Positions 17,050-24,654 of a stretch of DNA of 37,443 nucleotides are shown here, in pieces. Position 1 is the first letter of the stretch. Every line of letters starts with the position of its first letter. The translations under genes were made by a program, and so were the position numbers. Location of the stretch: contig CAUZEO010000010.1 in NCBI GenBank assembly GCA_963578625.1, positions 1 to 37,443 of the forward strand, written 5' to 3'. This stretch comes from CAUZEO01 sp963578625 (GTDB lineage Bacteria; Verrucomicrobiota; Kiritimatiellia; SLOV01). The notes under the pieces are model-generated. The model worked only from the letters and a program-made list of their open reading frames with translations, was not told where the DNA came from and searched no databases.

Positions 17050-17452
17050 GTCTGTATGTTCGGATTGATCCTTCGCAAAAACTCAATAATATAGTAGAGA
17101 CTCAACCTTGTTTCAGTGTACCATGCAATCTGCCTTTGTCGCGAACTTCGGCGATCCGGTTTTCGACAAAGCTCGCGACAAAGTTCACGACCAGGGGGGG
17201 GCTCTCATCGCCTGAAGAATCAGATAACGAGGCACCATCCGAGGTCAGACTTGTTTCTTAGTCCTTGCAACTATTTGCAAGAAAACGAACATCGAAAATT
17301 GAACATTCAACATCGAACATCGAAAGGTCACCCTCTTCTTCCTTCGATATGCAATGTTGGACGTGCGAACTCAGATTCACTAAAAACTCTGGCTCTCATC
17401 CGGAGGCCGCACTGAAACCTGAAACCTGGAATCCCAATCCCCAGTCCCCACC
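17050..17452. promoter_or_regulatory. divergent intergenic region with hairpin and dispersed repeats
   Basis: The region separates the GH20-like gene (minus) and the aldolase gene (plus). An AT-rich patch (AATAATATAGTAG, about 17085-17097) lies 40-50 bp from the GH20-like start and could hold a -10 element. TTTGTCGCGA (17135-17144) and TCGCGACAAA (17173-17182) are a perfect 10-bp inverted repeat, a candidate operator or hairpin. Copies of two dispersed repeats follow: CGAACATCGAAAATTGAACA (from 17287) and CTGAAACCTGAAACCTGG (from 17412). Confidence 0.45.
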
Positions 17453-18241
17453 ATGAACCACATCGAAAAAATAAAAGCCAAGTGGGCCGGCCAACAGCTC
17501 TGCATCGGCGCCAACATCTCATTCACCGACGCGGCGGTCAGCGAGTTGTACGGCGAAGCCGGATATGACTTTGTCTGGATTGACTGCGAACATTCGGCGA
17601 TGAGCAAGGCCGACGCGCTCAATCATATCCGGGCCGCGCGCGGTGCAGGCGCCGCTGCTTTTCTTCGCATCCCGTCCAATGACCCGGTGGTTGCAAAGCC
17701 CTACCTTGAACTCCACCCCGCCGCCATAATCATTCCGCGGATCGAGTCCGTTGCCGACGCGGAGCAGGCCGTATCCAGTTGCCGCTATCCGCCTCGTGGC
17801 GTGCGAGGCTTCGGGCCTTCGCGCGGCGTGAAGTTCGGCGGGATCTCCCGTGCTGACTATCTCGGCGAGATTGACAACCGGATCATGGTGATTCTGCAGA
17901 TCGAGCACATCGACGCGGTAAACAACATTGAAAAAATTCTCGAGGTGCCGGGCATTGACAGCGTCGTCACCGGCCCGGTGGATCTCAGCGCATCGATGGG
18001 GCTTCTCGGGCAGGGTGATCATCCGGACGTTTCCGCGGCGGTCAGGGCCGTCTATGAGGCGGCTATCGCAAAAGGCATTCCCGCGGGGCACTCGGTCGGG
18101 TTTGACCAGGAGGAATTGAAGCGTTGGCTCTCGATGGGTCTGTCCTGGATCATGGCCGGAGCCGATTGGGCAACGCTTGCGGAGATGGCGAGGAGTAATT
18201 CAGCCTTCATCAGGGAGATCTCGCAGGGCTTCTCCACGTGA
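17453..18241 (+). CDS. HpcH/HpaI-family class II 2-oxo acid aldolase
   Basis: A 262-residue metal-dependent aldolase that splits 2-keto-3-deoxy sugar acids or 4-hydroxy-2-oxo acids into pyruvate and an aldehyde. Recognisable residues are WIDCEHS with the general-base His47, RIPSND with the substrate-binding Arg72, LQIEHIDAV with metal ligand Glu151, and GPVDLSASMG with metal ligand Asp177. It most resembles the 2-keto-3-deoxy-L-rhamnonate (RhmA) and 2-dehydro-3-deoxyglucarate aldolase branch, which would fit a locus degrading rhamnose-, fucose- or uronate-containing glycans, but the exact branch is an inference. It is cytoplasmic, with no signal peptide and no Shine-Dalgarno. The two membrane proteins follow 164 bp downstream on the same strand. 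Confidence 0.88.
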   Translation: MNHIEKIKAKWAGQQLCIGANISFTDAAVSELYGEAGYDFVWIDCEHSAMSKADALNHIRAARGAGAAAFLRIPSNDPVVAKPYLELHPAAIIIPRIESVADAEQAVSSCRYPPRGVRGFGPSRGVKFGGISRADYLGEIDNRIMVILQIEHIDAVNNIEKILEVPGIDSVVTGPVDLSASMGLLGQGDHPDVSAAVRAVYEAAIAKGIPAGHSVGFDQEELKRWLSMGLSWIMAGADWATLAEMARSNSAFIREISQGFST

Positions 18242-18405
18242 GTTCGGTCAGTGCGGGCTGAAGTCCGCGACTCCTGAACGCGGAGCAAACTCCACGGTAC
18301 GAAATATGCAGCGGAACTCGCGTAGAGTTCCGATTGTCGACTTTGCATCGGACAAAGTACGATGTTCTGTTGCCCGATACCCTGGTTTAATTTACAACGT
18401 TGAGA
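18242..18405. other. intergenic with a short hairpin
   Basis: CGGAACTC (18312-18319) and GAGTTCCG (18325-18332) form a perfect 8-bp stem with a 5-base loop. No T-tract follows, so it is at best a weak attenuator or terminator between the aldolase and transporter genes. The tract GCGGGCTGAAGTCCGCGACTCC (from 18252) looks like another dispersed intergenic motif. Confidence 0.4.
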
Positions 18406-20451
18406 GTGACTCCCCGCGCTATCATCCTGGGTTTGTTGAGTGCCTGCGTGGTCTGCGCGGCAACGATCGTAAACAATCACATCATTCACCAGACGCACCT
18501 GGTCGGCCATCAATTGCCCGTATTTGTTTTCGGCATGCTGATTCTGTTCGTCGGCTTGGTCAATCCGCTCCTCGGCCGCTTGGGAGAAAATTTGGCGATC
18601 AGCGGAAAGGAACTGGCGGTCGTGGTGGCATTGACTTTGGCGGCCTGCGTCGTGCCCCAGTCCGGTTTTCTGCGCTATTTCACGCCGGCGGTGATGCTGC
18701 CGCACCACTACGAAAGAACCGAGCCCGGCTGGAAAACCGCGGGCGTCGTGGAGATGGTGCCGGACCGGATGCTCCCGGAGGTGACCGAGGAAAATCGGGA
18801 GGAGGTCGTCGGTGGTTTTGTGAAAGGCCTGGCCCGGCCGATCGAGCAGACGCATATCCGCATCACCGACGTTCCTTGGTCAGCCTGGCTGTATACCATG
18901 GTGTTCTGGGGGCCGCTGCTCATTTCAGTTTGGTTTGCGTTAATCGGTCTGTCGCTGGTTCTGCATCGCCAGTGGTCAACACACGAGCAACTCGCCTACC
19001 CGATTGCCTCGTTCGCCAATGCGCTGTTGCCCGCGGAAGGGCAGAGCCGGGGGGGCGTGTTTCGCCAGCGTCTATTTATCATCGGCATGCTCAGCGTGTT
19101 GGGCATCCACATGATCAACTACCTGCACGCATGGTTTCCTGATGAAACCCTCTACCTTCCAAGACGGTTTGACCTGCAGGCACTGCTTGAACTGTTTCCC
19201 ACTCTTCAGAAGGGCTCCAATCTCCACCTGTTCCGCCCCACGTTCTATTTTACCGTGGTGGCATTCGCTTTTTTCCTGTCGTCGGACGTGTCGCTGTCGC
19301 TGGGCCTCGGGCCATTCATTTTTTGTTTTGTGACCGGGGCGTTCCTGACCTACGGCCTTTCCTTGCACGGAGGGGGCCTGTGGCCCTCGCTCCAGACCTT
19401 TCTGCAATTCGGCGCCTGCCTGGCGATGTTTATCGGCCTCGTAATCATGGGGCGCCACTTTTATATCCGCGTATTTCGCCGCGCAGTCGGTTTGTCGGTA
19501 CAGGAAAATCCCGAGAGCTTCGCCGTTTGGGGCGCGCGCGTGTTCCTGGTCGGCATGGCGTGCTTCATCGGCATTCTTTGGTCCATCGGGTTGGACTGGC
19601 AGATCGCATTCCTCTACGCGGCTTTGCTTGTGGTCCTGTACGTTGTGCTTAGCCGCGTGGTGGCCGAGACCGGTTTCTTTCACCCGGAATCAAGATGGTT
19701 TCCGTGCGTGGTCATGATGGGGTTCTTCGGCCCGAAGGCGCTCAACCCGGACACCTATGTTGTAATCCTGCTGCTGTCGATCATCCTCGCCTGGACGCCG
19801 CGCGAGGCATTGATGCCCTTCATGATCAACGCGCTTAAATTACTCGACCTGCGGCGATTGAAAATCGGTCCCGCCGCAACCTGGTGCATGGTCGCTCTCG
19901 TGATCACTCTGGTCGGGTCGATTGCCCTGACGCTTTACATCGAATATGACAAGGGAATGAACATCGGCGACAGCGGCAACGTACAGGGCGTGTGTAAAGC
20001 AGCGTTTCACGGGACCATGCACTTTCAGCAACGCCTCATGGCCGTCGACTTGCTTGAGGAGGCCAATACCATTGTCGGGTGGGAGCGCTTCCTGCATATC
20101 CGGCCGCACCGCTGGGCGTACCTGGTCGCCTTCTGCGCGGGATTGGCCCTGGTTGGAGCCTTTACCCTCCTGCGCATCCGTTTCGCCCGGTGGCCGCTGC
20201 ACCCGGTGCTCTTCATCACTTGGAGTTCCACTATGGGCCAGATGATGGCAGTATCCTTTCTACTTGGATGGCTGCTCAAAACACTCATGACCCGGTATGG
20301 CGGGGCGGGCGCGTACCAGCGCTTCAAACCGTTAATGATCGGTTTGATCGCGGGCGACCTGATCGGCTCGGTGATCCCGTTCCTTATCGGCACGTTTCTT
20401 CGCATCGTCGCCGATTGGCCGATCGCGCACTTCAACACGATGCCCGGATGA
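18406..20451 (+). CDS. DUF6785-like polytopic membrane protein, tandem copy 1
   Basis: A 681-residue integral membrane protein with about a dozen hydrophobic segments. The first is MTPRAIILGLLSACVVCAATIV; later ones include WGPLLISVWFALIGLSLVL and LLSIILAWTPREALMPF. Conserved loops include TPAVMLPHHYERTEPGW, MVPDRMLPEVTEEN and VVAETGFFHPESRWFPC. I place it in the DUF6785/DUF6784 group found in PVC bacteria, whose topology recalls oligopeptide (OPT) transporters; transport is inferred. The GTG at 18406 was chosen over the TTG at 18400 because it gives exactly the same length (681) and first residues (MTPRAIILG versus MTARAVILG) as the adjacent copy. It probably imports breakdown products of the local hydrolases. 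Confidence 0.82.
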   Translation: MTPRAIILGLLSACVVCAATIVNNHIIHQTHLVGHQLPVFVFGMLILFVGLVNPLLGRLGENLAISGKELAVVVALTLAACVVPQSGFLRYFTPAVMLPHHYERTEPGWKTAGVVEMVPDRMLPEVTEENREEVVGGFVKGLARPIEQTHIRITDVPWSAWLYTMVFWGPLLISVWFALIGLSLVLHRQWSTHEQLAYPIASFANALLPAEGQSRGGVFRQRLFIIGMLSVLGIHMINYLHAWFPDETLYLPRRFDLQALLELFPTLQKGSNLHLFRPTFYFTVVAFAFFLSSDVSLSLGLGPFIFCFVTGAFLTYGLSLHGGGLWPSLQTFLQFGACLAMFIGLVIMGRHFYIRVFRRAVGLSVQENPESFAVWGARVFLVGMACFIGILWSIGLDWQIAFLYAALLVVLYVVLSRVVAETGFFHPESRWFPCVVMMGFFGPKALNPDTYVVILLLSIILAWTPREALMPFMINALKLLDLRRLKIGPAATWCMVALVITLVGSIALTLYIEYDKGMNIGDSGNVQGVCKAAFHGTMHFQQRLMAVDLLEEANTIVGWERFLHIRPHRWAYLVAFCAGLALVGAFTLLRIRFARWPLHPVLFITWSSTMGQMMAVSFLLGWLLKTLMTRYGGAGAYQRFKPLMIGLIAGDLIGSVIPFLIGTFLRIVADWPIAHFNTMPG

Positions 20452-20464
20452 GCGGAATGATTCC

Positions 20465-22510
20465 ATGACGGCGCGCGCGGTCATTCTGGGTCTGCTGGGC
20501 GCGTGCCTTATCTGTGTCGCCGCCATCGTCAACCGGCATCTCATTTACCAGACGAGCCTGGTTGGAAATCAGCTGCCTATTGCCGTGTTCGGCACACTCA
20601 TTCTGTTCCTGCTGTTGATCAATCCACTTTTGTTTCGTTTGAAGCAGACCTTGGCCTTAACCGGAAAGGAATTTGCCGTCATTGTTGCGATGACCCTGGC
20701 GGCCTGCGCCATTCCGGGATCAAATTTCGCGCGTGTATTTACCCCGGCGATCATAATGCCGCACCACCATCAGAGTACGGAGCCGGGGTGGAAAAGCCTC
20801 GGTCTTGTCGAGATGGTTCCAGACCGGATGCTCGCCGATGTGACGCCGGAAAACGAGACGGAAGTGCTGGGGGGGTACCTCTGGGGACTGCCGCGCCCAA
20901 AAGACCAAGAGCACATCCGCCTCACGGATATCCCGTGGTACGCGTGGAAGAGAACGCTTTCATTCTGGGGACCCATGATTCTATTGCTGTGGATCGGGTT
21001 TGTCGGGCTGTCCGTCGTTGTTCACCGGCAGTGGTCCCGTTACGAGCAGTTGGCCTATCCCGTCGCGACTTTTGCCGCTTCCTTGCTTCCGAGTCCCGGG
21101 AAGAGTGTAGGTGGCGTTTTTCGGCAACCCTTGTTCTGGGTCGCGATGATCGCCGTCTCCGCAATCCACCTGAACAACTATGCGCATGCCTGGTTTCCCG
21201 ACATGACGATTCAGATACAGCGGGAATTTGACATGTTGAAAATCGTCGACCTGATCCCAATCTTCCAGAAAGGGCCTTACTATCATCTCGCCAAACCTTA
21301 CATTTATTTCGCGGTGGTCGCGTTCGCCTATTTCCTGGCTTCCGATGTTTCGCTGTCACTGGGAATCGGACCTTTTTTCTACTGTTTTGTATCCGGGGTG
21401 CTCATCACGTACGGCATTTCACTCGAGGCAGGCGGCCACATGCATCCGAGACCACTGACGTACATGCAGTTCGGCGCATTCCTGGCGATGTTCGTCGGTC
21501 TTGTGATCATGGGGCGTTCCTATTATGCGAGTGTGTTTAAGGGCGCGATCGGGCTCCGCGGAAAGGATAAGCCCGAGCACGCCGCCGTCTGGGGGGCTCG
21601 CGTGTTCCTGGTTGGCATTACCTCCTTCGTGGGAATGCTGTGGGCCGCCGGGCTCGATTGGCAGCTCGCTGTACTCTACGGCGCCCTCATCGTCATTCTC
21701 TTCGTCGTCCTCAGCCGTGTCGTCGCCGAGACCGGATTCTATTCGCCGGAAGCGCGATGGTTCCCCTGTGTCGTCATGATGGGCTTTTTGGGTCCGATGG
21801 CCCTGAATCCCGAGAGCTTTGTCCTGCTCATGCTTGTTTCCGTTGTGCTCGTCGGGACCCCCAGCCAGGCGGTGATGCCCTTCCTGGTAAACGGAATGAA
21901 GCTACTGGATCTGAAGCGGATACCCATTGGGCGACCAGCCGCCTGGTGCGCGGTGACGCTGGTCGTGGCAATGATTGTTTCGATCACGGTCGTGCTCTAT
22001 ATCGAATATGACCGCGGCGTAAACCGGCGAGATTTCTCGATCATGGAGCACGGGTCCAAGTATGCCTTTCACGAAACCATTCAGATCACGCACCGGTTGA
22101 TCGCGCAGGATTCGCTCGAGGAAGCACAGTCGATCACCGGATGGCGGAGGCTGGCGCATCTTGCACCTAATGGCCCGTACATGATCGCGTTCCTGGTGGG
22201 AGCGGTTTGTGTCGCCTCCTTCACGATCCTCCGTACCCGATTCGCCCGGTGGCCGCTGCATCCCGTCCTGTTCATCATGTGGGGCACGTCGCCGGGCCGG
22301 GTGATGGCGGTATCATTTCTTATCGGATGGGCGATCAAGAGTTCGGTGACCCGGTATGGAGGGCCGGGCGCGTATCAAAAGGTGAAGCCGCTGATGATCG
22401 GGCTCATCGCGGGAGACCTGGCCGGCAGCATCATTCCACTCATAATAGGAGCCATCATTCGCATCACCACGGATCTCCCGCCTCCGGTGTTTGATACGAT
22501 GAGGATGTAG
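20465..22510 (+). CDS. DUF6785-like polytopic membrane protein, tandem copy 2
   Basis: A 681-residue paralog of the preceding protein, starting 13 bp after its stop and so almost certainly co-transcribed. The two align end to end without a length difference and share TPAIIMPHHHQSTEPGW, MVPDRMLADVTPEN, SDVSLSLGIGPFFYCFVSG, VVAETGFYSPEARWFPC and a C-terminal RYGGPGAYQKVKPLMIGLI-like segment. Differences concentrate in loops (for example PRPLTYMQFGAFL versus PSLQTFLQFGACL). Tandem near-equal copies suggest either a heteromeric transporter or duplication with substrate divergence. A dispersed inverted repeat begins right after its stop. Transport is inferred from topology and context. Confidence 0.82.
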   Translation: MTARAVILGLLGACLICVAAIVNRHLIYQTSLVGNQLPIAVFGTLILFLLLINPLLFRLKQTLALTGKEFAVIVAMTLAACAIPGSNFARVFTPAIIMPHHHQSTEPGWKSLGLVEMVPDRMLADVTPENETEVLGGYLWGLPRPKDQEHIRLTDIPWYAWKRTLSFWGPMILLLWIGFVGLSVVVHRQWSRYEQLAYPVATFAASLLPSPGKSVGGVFRQPLFWVAMIAVSAIHLNNYAHAWFPDMTIQIQREFDMLKIVDLIPIFQKGPYYHLAKPYIYFAVVAFAYFLASDVSLSLGIGPFFYCFVSGVLITYGISLEAGGHMHPRPLTYMQFGAFLAMFVGLVIMGRSYYASVFKGAIGLRGKDKPEHAAVWGARVFLVGITSFVGMLWAAGLDWQLAVLYGALIVILFVVLSRVVAETGFYSPEARWFPCVVMMGFLGPMALNPESFVLLMLVSVVLVGTPSQAVMPFLVNGMKLLDLKRIPIGRPAAWCAVTLVVAMIVSITVVLYIEYDRGVNRRDFSIMEHGSKYAFHETIQITHRLIAQDSLEEAQSITGWRRLAHLAPNGPYMIAFLVGAVCVASFTILRTRFARWPLHPVLFIMWGTSPGRVMAVSFLIGWAIKSSVTRYGGPGAYQKVKPLMIGLIAGDLAGSIIPLIIGAIIRITTDLPPPVFDTMRM

Positions 22511-22514
22511 GGGA

Positions 22515-22640
22515 ATTTCGAATCTCGGATTGGAGATTGGAGACCGAAACTCCTTCGCCATTCGATATTGAGCATTCGAGAGTTCGGGGTTTCTCGAAAA
22601 TGTCGAATATCGAATTCTCAATGTCCAATTTCGAAGGCCT
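22515..22640. repeat. dispersed inverted repeat of the 'ATTCGATATTCGACATT' type, copy 2
   Basis: CATTCGATATTGAGCATTCG (from 22559) and CGAAAATGTCGAATATCGAA (from 22596) are near-inverted halves around TTCGGGG. A leading GATTGGAGATTGGAGACCGA (from 22529) adds a short direct repeat. It is related to the element at 12920-13019 and, like it, starts just after a plus-strand stop codon. Confidence 0.6.
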
Positions 22641-22725
22641 TACTCCGTCACGTTGACTTTTTGCCGCCTCGTCATGGTTCGTCGGATTCTGCCTTTTACT
22701 TCGCGGGAGATTCTGCTCGCCGGGA

Positions 22726-23235
22726 ACAGGTGTCTGGCAGCCCGTATGGCTTGAAGCAGTGCCCCCGTAATATATTGAGAACGTGAAAATCACTCCCGAT
22801 ATCGATACCGAGACCGTTCGAGTTGAAACGTCCCTTGCAGGCGAGCAGGGGAACTACATTGTGCAACTGCAAGCGATGGATGGGTAGAGCGCCGAGGCTT
22901 AGGCCGGTGGGAAAGCGGGGGGAGGCGATTGATCTTCAGATTGCAAGACCAACGTTGTGGTCGCCTGATAATCCGTTCTTGTATGATCTCGTCGTAACGC
23001 TGAAGGATTCGGAGGGCAGGAGCGTAGACCGCGTAAAGACCTACTTCGGCATGCGTAAAAATTCGCTGGAGAAGGACGATCGCGGCCTTTTGCGGCTGTT
23101 TCTAAACAACAAGCCCTTGTTCCAGATGGGGATTCTGGACCAAGGGTGGTGGTCGGATGGTTTCTATACCGCCGCAACAGATGATGCGCTTCGTTATTGA
23201 AAAGACTTTTGAGAAAAAACCCTGTGCCGGCAAAA
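22726..23235 (+). pseudogene. broken GH2-family glycosidase (beta-galactosidase-like) fragment
   Basis: Three frames carry successive pieces of a GH2 glycosidase. Frame 1 (22726-22887) reads TGVWQPVWLEAVPP, an in-frame TAA (22768), YIENVKITPDIDTETVRVE, then TAG (22885). A frameshift leads to frame 2 (about 22908-23200), reading RPTLWSPDNPFLYDLVVTL, TYFGMRKN, LFQMGILDQGWWSDGFYTAA and TDDALRY, then TGA. Another shift continues as VIEKTFEKK. GIWQPVWLE, PDNPFLY, GMRK and DQGWWSDG are landmarks of the sugar-binding and immunoglobulin-like domains before the GH2 barrel. The sugar-binding N-terminus and catalytic barrel are absent. It is non-functional and marks decay at the edge of the glycan locus. 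Confidence 0.75.
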
Positions 23236-23601
23236 GACGTGGAAATCAAGCACAAAGGCCTCGTGTACGCGGAATACACCAACGACCACTATGCTATGCC
23301 GGATATCTTAAAAATGAAACCTGCCAGGAGGGGCGTTATTGAAAGGCTTGATCTGGACTTGATTGGCAAAAAGGGCGGCCAGCTGATCGATGCGGGCTTA
23401 AAGGTGCTGTATAAAAGTAAGGGTGCCGAACGAATCAGCATGAGGCGCGGAGCAGGAACGTTTCCTGAGCGCAGCGAACGAGCGGGTTTGTCCCCAGCGT
23501 CTCCATCCCTTGGTTCTTCCTCTTCTTTCCGTTCATCTGCCGCGGATCCCGCATTTGATGGCCTTCCCGGTGGGCCAGTCGCTCAGCAGATCATATGACA
23601 G
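23197..23601 (+). other. unrecognised open frame or gene fragment
   Basis: From a TTG at 23197 a frame is open to TGA at 23599. Residues 7-70 look protein-like (PVPAKDVEIKHKGLVYAEYT, then PDILKMKPARRGVIERLDLD, then GGQLIDAGLKVLYKSKG). The rest (from about 85) is Ser/Pro/Ala-rich and looks like non-coding DNA read through. I do not recognise the first part. It directly follows the GH2 debris, lacks a Shine-Dalgarno and probably is a fragment of another gene. Confidence 0.35.
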
Positions 23602-23875
23602 CCGGGCATTGTACCGCGCGGGGTCATTCGATGACCATTTCCGGGTCTCGGCTCAATCGCAGAGGCGTGCCAGAAATGTAGGAAGGTCCTGAGCCTCACG
23701 CGCTCGCTTTCATTCACCGGTCCGCAGGAATGGACAGCCTTGTTTGTAGTGTGGCACGGAGCACACGGAGTGACCAACACTTCACTCTGTGGACTCCAAA
23801 GTAAGTTTCGTTTGGTTGCGGATTTGCCGCTTTGGAAATTTTGTCGCGAGCATATTCGAAAGCTTTGTCGTAGTC
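23602..23875. other. intergenic, nothing recognised
   Basis: No supported gene or clear terminator after the end of the minus-strand operon. It contains GTGGCACGGAGCACACGGAG (about 23751-23770), a G/C/A-rich direct-repeat-like tract. Confidence 0.4.
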
Positions 23876-24622
23876 TTAACCTGTTTTTTCGGGATTTTCT
23901 GAAATACGAACCGTGCCTACGCGGATATCAATCTCACTCCGCTCCTGGACCTTATCTATGCGTCCGTCGGCAATCCACAGGATGCGGTCGGATGCCGACA
24001 ACATCTTGTGATCGTGCGTCGCGGAAATTACCGTGATCCCATCCTGTTTGCTGAGTTGGTGCAACAGGCCGATAATTTCCTCGCCGGTTTGGAGGTCCAG
24101 GTTTCCGGTAGGTTCGTCGGCGAGGATGATCGCGGGCTCATTCGCCAGAGCCCGGGCGATGGCAACACGCTGCTGCTGACCGCCCGACAATTGATCGGGG
24201 CGATGATCCAGTCGATGGCTCAATCCCACGCGGGATAACACGTCGCGAGCCCTCTCCATTGCCTCCGGCACAGCGGTTCCGCTGAACAACAGCGGTACAG
24301 CGACATTGTCTTCTGCACTGTAGGAAGAGATCAGGTTGTAGGACTGAAAAATGTAACCAATGTGATTGCCGCGAAAATAGGCCAGTTGCCTACGGGTTAA
24401 TTGGGTGAGGTCCAGGCCCGCTACCTCAACCTTGCCCGAGGTGGGCCGGTCAAGCGCTCCGATCATGTTGAACAGGGTGCTTTTCCCTGACCCGCTGGGT
24501 CCCATGATGGAAAGGTATTCGCCGCGAAAAATTTCCAGGGAAACATCACGCAGTGCATGCACCACGGTCTTGCCCAGGTGAAAATCCTTGTGGAGGCTGC
24601 GGATTGAAATCAAGACCTCCAT
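23876..24622 (-). CDS. ABC transporter ATP-binding protein, MacB/LolD type (ATPase A)
   Basis: A 248-residue nucleotide-binding protein. It has Walker A GPSGSGKS (41-48), the Q-loop in GYIFQSYNLIS, signature LSGGQQQRVAIARAL, Walker B IILADEPTGNLD and an H-loop in SATHDH. The QSYNL and DEPTGNLD strings are typical of MacB/LolD/FtsE-type ATPases that drive FtsX-fold permeases. A short C-terminal tail (RSEIDIRVGTV) is mirrored in the second ATPase of the cluster (RDEVHIEVGTI), so the two were probably duplicated. The ATG at 24622 was chosen because homology starts there; an upstream in-frame start at 24733 runs into the preceding gene. It lies 32 bp after the OPT-like gene and is last in the operon. 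Confidence 0.92.
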   Translation of the reverse strand: MEVLISIRSLHKDFHLGKTVVHALRDVSLEIFRGEYLSIMGPSGSGKSTLFNMIGALDRPTSGKVEVAGLDLTQLTRRQLAYFRGNHIGYIFQSYNLISSYSAEDNVAVPLLFSGTAVPEAMERARDVLSRVGLSHRLDHRPDQLSGGQQQRVAIARALANEPAIILADEPTGNLDLQTGEEIIGLLHQLSKQDGITVISATHDHKMLSASDRILWIADGRIDKVQERSEIDIRVGTVRISENPEKTG

Positions 24623-24654
24623 CGGTCGCCCCCCGAATTTGTTCTGTACTTCAT

